64,000 nt of DNA from Asterochloris sp. CNOR1 (taxonomy: Eukaryota; Chlorophyta; Trebouxiophyceae; Trebouxiales; Trebouxiaceae), in assembly GCA_963969365.1 (NCBI GenBank), contig OZ017752.1, positions 1,860,001-1,924,000 on the forward strand. The letters run 5' to 3'. Each line of letters opens with the position of its first letter. Positions within the stretch are counted from its first letter, which is position 1. The position numbers and the translations under genes are program-made. This document shows, piece after piece, positions 1 through 10,142 of this stretch. Under the pieces are notes generated by a model, which was not told the origin of the DNA, made no database searches, and saw nothing but the letters and a program-made list of their open reading frames with translations.

Positions 1-95
1 GTAGGCCATGACACGCATTGTTGCTGAAGCCTGCTGCCATCCACCTCCTCTGTCTCAAGTGCACCACAAATGGGCTGTAGGTGCTTGCGGCACAG

Positions 96-3000
96 CCCTC
101 CCCGTTTCACATCGAGGTCAAGGACCCTGTAAAGCATGGTGAAGGTGTCTCGGTGAGTCTGCAGCTTATAGCTGAATGAGCTGCCTGCTCACCTGAGTGC
201 GGTCCTGCACGTTGTTGTTGATCTTGATGTTGTACTAAGCTGGCAGCATGCATGCACTTCATGATTGTTGTGCATGATGCCTGATGCTGGCAGTATCAAT
301 GCAGGCACATGTATCATACAAGGTGGCCACCAGGACCACGCTGTCCCAGTACAAGAGTAGAGAGATGGAGGTCATCAGGCGATTCAGGGATTTTGCGTGG
401 CTGCATCAGCAGCTACAGGACCAGAATCGAGGTGCGTCAGGTTGACTCTGAGCCTGCAGATGTGCCAAGGAACCCTTGGCAGGTGCCGCGACTTCACCCT
501 TGCCTGGGTTTAGCCTGCTGCAGCTTACACTCGCCACAGGGGGCTCCCAGTGTGGTTACTCTTCATCTCGACAGCTTTGCCCTAATACCCTTTTGCTGCA
601 GCCTCCGCCTGCAACCGGGCTCTTGGAGCCATGTGCCATGCTGCTGCAATGCCTGCAGGCATCATTGTGCCCCCAGTCCCTGAGAAGAACGCTGTGCAAA
701 AGTTCCAGATGACCCACGAGTTCATTGAGCAGAGGCGGCTGGCGCTGCAGAGCTTCATAAATAGAGTGGTGCGCAGTCGATTGTGGCGCCGCCTGAGCTG
801 ACACTGCAGGGCCTGTGGGACAACCACAGTGGCCAGCTCTCCTGCAACAGGCAGCATGGGCCAGTGTTTGTGGGAGCTGCCCAGCTGCAACTGCTCTGAA
901 AGAGGCTGAGGCCTGCCCAAGTGCTGTCTGCAGCCACTGCTCTTCGCCAGACTGACACTGCACAGCTTGGAGGCGGCACATCCTGCAGCAGGGCCAGAAT
1001 CCAGGGGGGGTCTTGAAGCCAGGCTGGAGCCTGCACTGCTCTGCTGGCAGGCAGCATGCCCTGCCCCTGCTGCAGATGGGAGTGAGCCCCAAGGTGTGCA
1101 CTCACCATCAAGCTCAGTAAGTACCCACACAGCCCCGAGGACCCATCTGCCTGCAGGCATCGCACCCCTCCCTTCAGCAGAGCCGGGACCTCCAGATGTT
1201 CCTGGAGGCCTCAGAGGACGAGTTTGCCCATGAAGTGGCACGGGCGCAGGTGGGCAACAGGCTGTCCACTGCTCAGACATGCAACTTTCCCAAGCACTCG
1301 CGTTCAAACCAGATGTATAGGCTACTCGCAGGGTGCAGAATGTCCCCTGCAGACACAAACCTCTGACCTGGTGCCTGCAGCTACTCACGTGTTCTGTGTG
1401 CTGTCGCCCAGGTGGAGTCAGGCGCCGTCGGGGCCAAGGGCAAGCTGGCCTCCACGCTGCAGATGTTTCGGGATCTGGGGCAGAGCACTGCCAACCTCAT
1501 GAGTGGCCGCCATGGGGATGAGGATGAGGATCCAGACTACCTCAAGGTAGGTCTTGGACTTGACTTGCCTGAGATTGCTATCCTGTCACTGCTGCAGCAT
1601 CCGACAGGCGTTGCTAGCCTGGTCTGTGGCACCTGTTGCAAGCCTTGGGTGAGCAGCGTGCAAGCCACGCAAGGGTGGGCTCCTGGGGAAAGCGCTGGCC
1701 TCAACGCCAATGTGTGGGGCTGCTGATGCCGTTGTCTGTGCTGCCCTGGGCGTGACAATGAGGACTCAAGAGTACCTCAAGGTGGGAGTTGGAGGTGGGA
1801 GGCACCTAGGGCAATGAAAACATCATTTCCTTGTAGCAAATGGCTCAAGGGGGTTCGCAATTTCCCCTGCTGTCCTGTGTTTGTAAAGGTCAGGCTGCGC
1901 CCTGCACTGCTCCAAAAGCATGAGGTGATGCTGCAACAGCCTTCACAGCAGCCATCAACCCTGAGCCCCCCAACCCTTGCTGCTGAAGGTCCGTGACTAC
2001 ATGTTTCTGCTGGAGAGCCACCTGACGGAGGTGCACAGGCAGGCAGCCCGCCTCATAGAGCGCCAGGTCAAGCTGGGCGCCAGCATGAGCGAGTTTGGCG
2101 CCAGCATGGTGGCGCTGGGCAAGTTTGAGAGCGGGACGCTGGCGGACCAGTTCATGCACATGGGCGAGAGGACAGACAGCCTTGCATCGTCCTGCCAGGT
2201 GAGCAGTGGGTTTTGCTGAGAATGTTCAGAACGGGGGCCAGGGTGTTGCCGTTTGGGTGGGGCCATGGTGTTGCTGTTGGGGGGCGCCCATGCAGCAGAT
2301 GAGTCTTCAGTGCCCAGTGGAATGTGCAGTGCAGCCTCCGGGGGGTGACATTTAGGTCAACATAGCCCTGCTGTGCTTGACATTCACTTCGTGTCCTTCC
2401 TGCTCTCTATGTCCTTCGTACTACCTCGCATGTCCTCACGTAGCACTCTGCTTGCGTGCAGCCCTGTTCTGCATGTCCTGCAGAGGCACTCGCACCAGCT
2501 GGAGGTGAACTTTGAGGCACCCCTCAAGGAATTTGTCCGGATGGTGAAGTCGGCCAAGAACGTCATGCAGGACCGCTCCACGGCACTGACCACCCTGCAG
2601 CAGGTCCGCTGCAACACATGGCTGCTTTTACGTGTCTGATGTTGAACCAGCTAGCGCTGAGCGTCAAAAGGAAGACTTGCAGTGGCTGATTCACTAGGCA
2701 CTTTGGCAGCAGGTCCGTTGCCATGCAGGACAGCTTGGGTATGCCTGATCTGTACCCAGGTGATGCAGGGCACCATGAACCGGGTGGCATCTACTTCCGT
2801 CCTGGTGGCAGTCACCCCTGACTGTTCTCCAGCAGGGCCATTGCTGCCCTCAATGCCTTTGGGAATGATGTACTGTACCCAGGTGCTGCTGGTGGTCACG
2901 AGCTGGCACATCAACGCTTTGACGTCATTCAAGATTGCATCATCGGCTTCTTGCAGGCCAAGCTGGATGCAGACACTAAGCGCACCAAGCTGGCTAAGCT

Positions 3001-3974
3001 GCGGGGGACACCTGGCATCAAGGTGGGCAGGTCCATGGTGCGGGATTGGTGGAGCGGCTCGTCTGCATGCTTCATCTTGTGTCAAGCTACGGTGTATGTC
3101 GAGCTTTTAGATTGCAGTTCAAGGTGTGGGCCTGAATGTTTGCAGGTGCCCAGTGCCAGTGTGCATTGGCAGCAGCTCATTGTCATGTGACCAGCAGGCA
3201 CAGCAGCGTGGCAGCTGCATGACGCCGACCGCTCAGTGGAGGGCCATGCTTGCGCTCCCACATCAGAAGTTGGCATGGACTGAGGGAACTCCCTGCAGGA
3301 TTTGAAGAATGAACAATACTTCAGGTTATGCTGAGTACCGCAGTACGCCCCTCCCAGTCAGCTGTCCTGCAGTGTGCTCATGGCATCTGTACTTGCCTGC
3401 AGGAGACCATGGTGGTACCGACTGAGTGGGGAGAGGCGATGCTTTGCACAAGTGGAAGTTATGTGCTTAACACCTGCACTTGACTGCAGGAGAGCAGGGT
3501 GGCGCTGACTGAGTGGGAGTTGCACTGTTTGGCCCAGCACGCGTCAGACACTTGTTAATGGCAGCTGCACCGGACTGCAGGAGAGCACAGTGGCGCTGAC
3601 AGAGCGGGAGTTGCGCGATGCCCAGCACAAGGTGGAGGAGGCCAAGTCCACCTACCAGCTCATTGTGCAGCGCATGACAGAGGAGCTCAGCAGGTTTCAG
3701 CAGGAGCGGGCCTCAGAGCTTGCCTCCGTCCTGCGGAACTTTGCTGTTGCTCAGGTACGCACCCATGCCAGCGGTGGGCTTCAGCGTGCAAACTGTCCTG
3801 AGCTTTGCTTTTGTTGCTGGTGAAAGCAGCACGTGCGGTACAATTATAGCCTGCACTATGCTATTGACCAGGATAACATACCGCTGGGGCTGCCTGCAGG
3901 CACAGCTTGCGGCTGAGAACGCCAAGATGTGGCGCTCTCTTGTTTCAGCTGACCAGGCCAATGGCTTGCACTGA
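96..3974 (+). CDS. SNX1: Sorting nexin of the SNX1/VPS5 type (PX + BAR), 5' end missing
   Basis: Retromer-associated sorting nexin: binds phosphoinositides on endosomes through the PX domain and bends membrane through the BAR domain. Visible exons are about 96-152 (FHIEVKDPVKHGEGVS), 304-431 (PX core, with VIRRFRDFAWLHQQL), 659-768 (PPVPEKNAVQKF and the FIEQRRLALQSFINRV helix), 1157-1249 (HPSLQQSRDLQMFLEA), 1412-1546, 1989-2198, 2484-2603, 2957-3022, 3581-3754 and 3900-3974. All junctions have GT-AG signals and the phases I checked agree. From 1412 on the protein is helical and charged, as expected for a BAR coiled coil. The order of the PX motifs and the linker after the PX domain follow SNX1 closely. 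The start codon and N-terminal tail lie left of the window. The last exon ends AKMWRSLVSADQANGLH and stop. The family call is firm; SNX1 versus SNX2 cannot be decided in algae. Confidence 0.9.
3398..3640 (+). repeat. Tandem echoes of an acceptor plus exon start
   Basis: The real exon of the sorting nexin starts after CTGCAG at 3575-3580 and reads GAGAGCACAGTGGCGCTGAC. Two degraded copies of this CTGCAG plus exon start lie upstream in the intron, at 3484 and 3398, 91 and 86 bases apart. Copy two keeps GGTGGCGCTGACTGAG and CCCAGCACG; copy one keeps GGTGGTACCGACTGAG. Each keeps an intact AG acceptor. Confidence 0.8.
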
Positions 3975-4122
3975 GTTGAACTGGGTTGTTTGGGACTTAT
4001 GATGCTGCATTGCTTGGCATAAGGGTTTCCGATCTAGCCAGTGCGGGATGCCGAATGGAAACATCCCAACAGTGTAAAGAAGGGTGGGGCCACAACAGGG
4101 GAGGGCGATTCAGAGGAGCATG

Positions 4123-5050
4123 TCACCGCTTCTTTTTGCCCTTCTTGTCTTTTGCCCCAGGGGCTTTGCCCTTAGCTGTGACTGTGCTGCTGGGTGCAGA
4201 AGGCACTGCTCCCTCTGCTGCTGGAGCCTGCAGAGTCTGTGGAGCCTGCCCAATCTTTGGGCCTTTGCCATGGCGATTTGGGTGCTTGGGCACCAGCTCA
4301 GCCACAGCCAGCATGAGCGCTTTGCCTGCACCCAGCAGGACAATTTTGTAGTTCAAATGGGCAGGCAAGGAAGTGGTAAGCGCTGCATCCCAGCACTTCA
4401 AACATTAGCTGCTGGGGGTGGGCTCCCCGGGAGGCAGGTGGATCCCGTTGTGGTGGCGTGGGAAGCCTCTGGCTGCATTGGCAGAATGCCTTGTTGGCAT
4501 GATCTGCGAAAAGCTGTTGGTGATAGTGTGTAGCTGCTGGGGAGTCCAGCTGACACAGCATGTGCACTCACGATTAGGAATCTTGGGATTGGCTGGTGAA
4601 CCATCATCTTTCTTGAGCTTCACACGTATCCGCCCCAGCACCCAGAAATCCCTGCTGTATGCTTTGCGCTGCATGCCAGGAAATTTGCATGGTGGGGCTG
4701 CAGGCATTGGCAGATGTCCAGCATCACAATCTCTCTCACCTCCACTTCAGCTTCGAGGTTGAGGCCTTTCACACAGCAGTCCAGCATCTCCAGGGGGTGA
4801 GGGTGTTCACAGGCTGCAGCCAACAAGAAGCAGCGTCAGGCAATGCAGGGGCTCTCAGACAGAGAGGGAGCAGCTTGCCTTTGTCCTTTGGTATACGCCT
4901 GCCCTTTGCCATTGTCTTGAGGCTGTTGATGTAGTTAGGGTACAGAATGATGCGCTGCAAAGCACAAGCATGAGGAGGTAGATCCTCACTCGAGGAACAT
5001 GCTGATTCAAAAGATTTCACGCCTCGTAGCCTCACCGTGTCATGCTGCAT
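4123..5050 (-). CDS. SRP19: Signal recognition particle 19 kDa protein
   Basis: Binds helices 6 and 8 of SRP RNA so that SRP54 can be added; works in the nucleolus and cytosol. Five exons on the minus strand: 5036-5050 (MQHDT), 4879-4954 (RIILYPNYINSLKT, GRRIPKDK), 4740-4813 (ACEHPHPLEMLDCC), 4572-4668 (KAYSRDFWVLGRIRVKLKKD) and 4123-4325 (ALMLAVAELVPKHPN plus a lysine-rich tail ending KKGKKKR). All phases agree and the protein is about 165 residues, the usual length. The first coding exon is only 15 nt. The second intron seems to start with GC (AAAG|GCAAGC); splicing there gives KDKACEH, which matches plant SRP19. It converges on the sorting nexin, with about 150 bp between stops. Confidence 0.92.
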
Positions 5051-5139
5051 TCCAGGAACACACTGCTTTGTGGAGCCTCACAACACAACTAGTAAAAGGG
5101 AAACACCTCTCTAGAGGGCAGTTGAGTATGTCGACCAGC

Positions 5140-5259
5140 GCGTGAAGACTTAGTCCGGGCGACCTGATAGATTTTCAGGCTGGTTGGGGGGATGTTTTGT
5201 AAAATTTGCCGGCTGAAACTTCGTCAGCTTTGCAGGTCGCCCGGACCAAGTCCTCACGC
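5140..5259. repeat. Long inverted repeat (hairpin 1)
   Basis: The arm at 5140-5166 (GCGTGAAGACTTAGTCCGGG and on) pairs with 5233-5259. 25 of 27 positions pair, with two A-C mismatches. A weaker inner stem continues (TTTTCAGGCTGG against CCGGCTGAAACT). It lies between the SRP19 start and the FKBP fragment, outside any exon I can see. Confidence 0.75.
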
Positions 5260-5268
5260 CAGATACTG

Positions 5269-5378
5269 CGAGCTTCTACGTTAAGGGCCAGGATCAGAGT
5301 CAGACCCGCACCTGCACTCGCGCATGGGTGCAGGCGCTTGAAGCTGACTCTGAATTTGCCTCTTGGAGTAGAAGCTTC
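5269..5378. repeat. Long inverted repeat with short loop (hairpin 2)
   Basis: AGCTTCTAC at 5271 pairs with GTAGAAGCT near 5368-5376. CAGAGTCAG near 5295 pairs with CTGACTCTG at 5344. CGCACCTGCAC near 5308 pairs with GGTGCAGGCG near 5327. The loop is only about ten bases. The whole forms an imperfect stem of roughly 45 bp directly after hairpin 1. It resembles a microRNA precursor or a fold-back element; sequence alone cannot tell which. Confidence 0.65.
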
Positions 5379-5427
5379 TGTGCTGCCACCTTCCTCCATG
5401 TGCATACATCAGCATGCATGTCTACAG

Positions 5428-5860
5428 GTGGAGCAAGTCATCCCTGGCAATGGCGACAAGCCCGAGAAAGGTGCATAGCAGTGCAGTGAACTACAATGAG
5501 CTTGCAGAAATCCCCAGACGATGAAATCAAGGTGACCACCTTGTGTCAGCATGTGACTCAGCAACATGGCTGCCTGCCCCGCAGGCCAGAAAGTGACTGT
5601 GCACTACACAGGCACCCTTGCCGGCAATGGCATAGCAGCCATGACAGGGACCAGGTACAACCTTGACGCCCAACATCACTATGCTTGCCTGCAGGTGCTG
5701 CTCCAGTAAGGGCAACTCCGGCAGCTGCTGCCCTACCAATTGACAGCGGCGAGACTGCCACTGCTGCATGGCCTGACCACTCTCCCGCCGCATCCCCCTT
5801 CCCTTGTTTCTCAAACAAATTCATTAGCAAATTCTGGACTCAATGCATGAAATCAGCGGG
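5428..5860 (+). pseudogene. FKBP-type peptidyl-prolyl isomerase fragment
   Basis: The exon at 5428-5471 encodes VEQVIPGNGDKPEK. The next, from about 5583, encodes GQKVTVHYTGTLAGNG, the conserved N-terminal strand of FKBP12 proteins. A possible third piece near 5829 reads KFWTQ, where plant FKBP12 has KFWST. The rest of the fold (FSFQIG, VIKGWDEGV and the C-terminal strands) is not found before the convergent GT29-like gene ends at 5893. No start codon is evident. It therefore looks like a 5' fragment of an FKBP12 gene, or a gene cut by rearrangement; strongly diverged remaining exons are less likely. Confidence 0.5.
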
Positions 5861-5892
5861 AATAAGTGCTGCAAAAGCTGCCAAACACATCT

Positions 5893-8678
5893 TCAGTCCT
5901 CCCTCACATCTGAGCTAGTCAAGTACAAGCGCAAGTTGGGGGCTAACTGTTTAAGGCCGTGGGGATACACCCTCACTGAAGACTGGGAAACTGGTTCTAC
6001 GTCAAGTTTAAGGGTTCTGAAGACTGCCTCCTGCTGGGCCAGCACCGGGCATCCACCTGTGAGGTTGCAGGGCGGGTGGTGTAGCTTAATGAGCCCAAGC
6101 GCATCCAGATTGAACAGCCACTCCTGCTCTGCCTTGGCATCAGAAGTGTTGGGTTGAGAGGAATTTTGAGATGTTGACATGCCATGTACATGCAGCTGAG
6201 TACCAGCTTGGGCACATTCCAGCGCAGTGGTGATGCCTGCAGCAAGGCAAGAGCTTTCAGAAAAGCCAGCAACAAGGCTTACTCGTTGTGAGGCCATCAC
6301 TGCCATCACACTCAGGTGCAGACTTACCAATCCATGTTGTGGACGGCTGCAGTCCACTGTTGTGGGTGTCACGGGTCTGCTGCGCTGCCAGTGGTCGACT
6401 GGAGTACCTCTGCTGCCAGGTGTGCAGTGGAAAGTGCACATAGGGCGTGTCCTTAATGCTGCTGCTAGCTTCCATCACCCTCTGGATGTTTGCCACGTCA
6501 GAGCCAACAAACCAGACACCCTTGAGGTCCTGCAGACAGCACACCCAAGCAGATCAGTGCTGATGTGGGACCACCTCAGGCCTCGCTTGCAGTTCATGCC
6601 ACAGCAAAGTTGAAAAGGCTTACGTTGCTTGAAAGGCAGTCTGGAAGGCCAGCTTCAAGTGTGTCCCCAATGGGGTCCTGCACTGAGGCTGCTCTCAGCA
6701 CCCAGATGTCCACCTTGTTCCTGCAGATGCTGGGGGACAGCTGGTCGAAGCGAATGACAAGATCTGCACGAGCCACTTGGGCCATCTGGCTGTCATTCAG
6801 CGCCTCTGGGCCTGCATGCAAGGAAGCAGCTTCAGAAGCAGTGCAGTGCAAGACAGTGCAGCTTGGGCCAGACTCAGGGATTCAGCTGAGGCAGTGGCTG
6901 TGGCAGCGCGACCTCACCAACAATCGCAATGGTCTGAGCATCCTCAAATGGTTCGCACTGGGGCGGAGCATGTGGTTTGCTAGGGTGGCTGTCGGCATTG
7001 GGGTGCCCCTCAAGGCCCAAGCCCCAGACATCTGACGCTGATAGGTGCTGGCTCAATGGCCGCTTGGCTGAGGACACCAGCTTGCCCAGTGCAGCCTGGG
7101 AGGTGCCAAACTTGCGCCCAAAGCCTCGAAAGGAGACGGCGCTGGCATCATCCACATGGCGGCCACGCATCCTGCAGCAGAGACACGTTTCAAGTTGAGT
7201 CCATCCATGCTCAAGTCCAGCAGTCTGCAGCTCTGCAGCATCACTGCAAGGAATGACAGACACCCAGGATGCCACAGTACCCACACATGCCTGCAGCAGC
7301 CCAGGAACACATTGTGAGAGGCCCAAGCGCTCAGCCTTGGAGCCTCCATGTCTGTCACCATGGCTCACACAGCGTTGTAAGAGGCAAGCGATGTGCAGGC
7401 TGCCCTGCGCAGGTAGTCACCACTTAGCACCAGAGTACCTTGGTGGATTGACCAGCAGCCTGCATGTCTGCCGGCACGACTGTCCCCAAAACAGTGCAAG
7501 CCCAGCAAAGCCAGTGCATTTAGACACTCACCCCCTGGCAGAGGCGTTGGCTTTGCTGAGCTGCCCCGCAGGGAGGGCAGCCTGCATGACTGCCACCATG
7601 TTCCTGAGCTCCTCTTCCTCTGCATCCCAGTCCCTGTTGCGGTTGGGCCACCCAGGCTTGGGCCTCCAGTGCTGCGGACGATGTCGCCACTGCTGCAGCT
7701 CATCTGGACCCCTGGCAGCAACAGCAGCACTGTGAAGGTCTCAGGTGTCTCCAGCAATACATGTCCAGCCTGCTGGCAGCACTGCCAGTGTGCATCTTGC
7801 AGGCTCCCGCAGGGGTCTTGAGGAGCAAACAGCCAGAAAAGAAAGGACTCCACAGCTGCGGCGTCATGGCAGGCAGTGAGCATGGCATCAGCAGGGCAGC
7901 AACTTGCAGTGCCCTCACAGCGGCTGGACGAAGTGCCGCATGACTCTGCTGTTGCTGGAGGTGGCATGGGAGTCGCTCTTCTGCTCGCTGCTCTTGCCGC
8001 CGTTCCAGGTGGTGTCAAAGCGGTTCATGGCTTTGGAGCCCAGCTGCACAGTCAGGTATGCAGATGGTCAGTCACAGTGATGACAGAGCTTGGCACCAGA
8101 GACAGCCAGCTCTGTTCAGGCATGCTGGCAGCCTGTGCAGCAACATTGCAGCTGTCCTCCTGGCCCCTCAAAGCTGTTGTGCTGCAAGCCGAAGGTCTTG
8201 ACCAGCTGTGTATGCACTGTGCAGGCAGCCTCCACAGCCAGGCTCCTTCCACCTGCCAATCACACCACGACCACCAGTGACTCACAGCTCCGCGGGCCGA
8301 GCTCGTGTGCATCTGGATGAATGAGCCCCACAGGGACATGGGCGCCAGCACGAGGATGGACAGGAAGCACAGCAGGGGCAAGTGCCTCAGGGCCGCACGC
8401 TTGCTGGCCACAAGGTTGCCCCGGCTGCTGGTCTTGAGGGATGCCAGCCGCCCTTTGAGGGCCAGGGGTGGCAGCTGCAGCACCGCCTCGCCATCAGGAC
8501 TGGCGGAGTTTGAGTTGTGGTGGCTGTGGTTGGTGTGCCGCAGGCCGCCAGACAGGCCGCTGGAGGGCTTGTCTGCCCGCAGCACCATTGGAGCACCAGA
8601 GGCGGCAGCCAGGGCCTGCAGGCTGCTGGTGCCCGAGCTGGCTTGCGTGCCGCCTTCCTGCTGCGTCGGGCGCGACAT
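5893..8678 (-). CDS. Sialyltransferase-like (GT29) type II membrane protein
   Basis: Likely a Golgi glycosyltransferase. Exon 1 (8678 to about 8287) gives a Ser/Gly-rich cytosolic tail and one membrane anchor (LLCFLSILVLAPMSLWGSF). Later exons hold NRFDTTWNGG, then NRDWDAEEEELRNMVAVMQA, then VLSGDYLRR, and then the catalytic part. The exons ending at 6875 and starting near 6811 join to give TIAIVG, then ARADLVIRFDQL, resembling GT29 sialylmotif L. The exon near 6540-6344 has GVWFVGSD. The exon from about 6240 has GITTALECAQAGTQLHVHGM, resembling motif S, then LIKLHHPP, which could be motif VS. This follows the order known for GT29, but similarity is weak; the donor sugar is unknown and need not be sialic acid. 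The C-terminal exon end at 5893 is provisional. It faces BORCS5 head to head. Confidence 0.6.
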
Positions 8679-9090
8679 GGCAGGTCTTCAGCCCTGTCGG
8701 CACGGCATGTCTGGCCGTTCTCAAGATCTCCAGGTGTGGCTTTGAGCGTGAGCCTTCACAGTGTCTGCAGTTGCAAGTCTATCACTTTTAGCACTACAGT
8801 GACAGTACGGCGTGCAAACCAACAAAGACTTGAGTGCAGAAAAACAAGTCACTCCTCGACAGCCGCAGGCAGGTCTGTTACGCATGAAGGTAGTACCTCA
8901 GGTAAAGGTAGTAGTAACTGAACACTGATGTTGCCGCTGATTTTGGCCAGGCTGGGCAGAAACGAGCAATAACAATGGATACCTGCAAGATGTCACTGAG
9001 CGGCGTTCGCCATGTTGATGCAGTTACAGCTGGCTCACATTCTGTGTCCTATCTGACTTTCAAGCAGTCAACATCACCACCTGATCAGTC

Positions 9091-9954
9091 ATGAACTTCA
9101 ACCGTTCTGGCATTGTCACTATTGGCAGTGAAGCTACACGGACATCTGGGCAGGGGTCAGTGCAGACAGATCCCCTGCTGCAGCAGCTCCAGTTGCTGCA
9201 ACATGTGAGCTTGGGGATTGCATGGCAGAGGCTGCCTGGAACAAGAGACTCATTGCTCAATCATCATGTTTGACTGCTCCTCAGGACGCTCCGGTGGCTT
9301 CAAGCAGTCAGGCAGAGCCCTTTTGGCAAGGCCTGACCTCCTTTGTGACCAGTACTAAAGCGGATGAGGGGGAGGGTGAGTCTGCCAGGGACCTTTCCCG
9401 GTGATTGATGCTCAGGGCACAGACATGACGTTTCCCTGCAGGGCTTGAGCTTGATGCCACACCTCTAGCCAGGCTGCTGCAAACATACAAGGTGAGAGGC
9501 CCGCCTACTGTGGACAGGCCTGACGTCAAGCTATCTTATGTGTGCTGCCCTGCAGGACTGGTGCAGCAGCCAGGCAGCTGCAGTGCAAGTTGGGCAGGCA
9601 AGTCTGCAGAACGTCCCTGATATGGTATTTCGTAAGTGCCCCTCCTCATGCATGGACGCCTGTTGCAGGGTGTCGTCAACAGGAAAATTACAGAAGTAGA
9701 TCTGCTCAGCAGCAACATCCTTGCGCAAGTACAGAAGTGAGATCCGGTACCCCCAGGGGCAGGCTGCAGCTGCTCAGTCTCTGCTGACAGTGCTGCCCAC
9801 TCCTTGCAGACAGCAGAAGGCAGCAGACAGCGCTGCAGCACAGCTGAAGGACATGGCAGGACTTCAGCAGCAGATGGAGGGCCTCAGTGCTGCTGTGCAC
9901 CGGTGCCATGCCAGGCTGCAAGCATTGCAACACAGGGAGCTCTCACACCTTTGA
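9091..9954 (+). CDS. BORCS5: BORC complex subunit 5 (myrlysin / LOH1CR12 family) homologue
   Basis: In animals BORCS5 anchors the BORC complex to lysosomes and recruits the small GTPase Arl8. The spliced protein follows the family from end to end: GIVTIGSEATRTSGQGSVQT, then DPLLQQLQ, EPFWQGLTSFV, LDATPLARLLQTYKDW, VVNRKITEVDLLSSNILAQV, KQQKAADSAAAQLKDMAGLQ and a final helix. Exons: 9091-9204, 9285-9375, 9442-9491, 9556-about 9630, 9669-about 9738 and 9810-9954. The donor near 9625-9631 is ambiguous: GTAAGT at 9632 breaks the frame, while the poor GTATTT at 9626 keeps it. An N-terminal MNFN is present where animals have a myristoylated MGxxxS, so membrane attachment may differ. About 200 residues, like the family. 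Confidence 0.68.
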
Positions 9955-10142
9955 GCACTGCCTTGCTACAGGCTGTTGAAGGGAGGTGTGCAGAGTGATT
10001 TGAACTCTACCCTGCTTGAGTCACAGAAAACCGGAGGGAAGTGTGACCTCTGGTCTTGCTTGAAGCATGTCAAGCTTGCAGTCCCTCTCTCTCCCTTGGC
10101 TGGCACATAGTATCTGCTGCTCATACAAACTCTGTTGCCTGC

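Noticed and set aside
582-1388. 268-codon antisense frame over the sorting nexin
   Set aside because: Shadow of the coding strand and its GC-rich introns; Cys/Ser/Gly-rich with no motif.
1754-1800. Possible echo of the exon end at 1546 (TACCTCAAGGTGGGAGTTGG)
   Set aside because: Similarity to the real junction covers only about 20 bases; too short to list as a repeat by itself, though it fits the general pattern.
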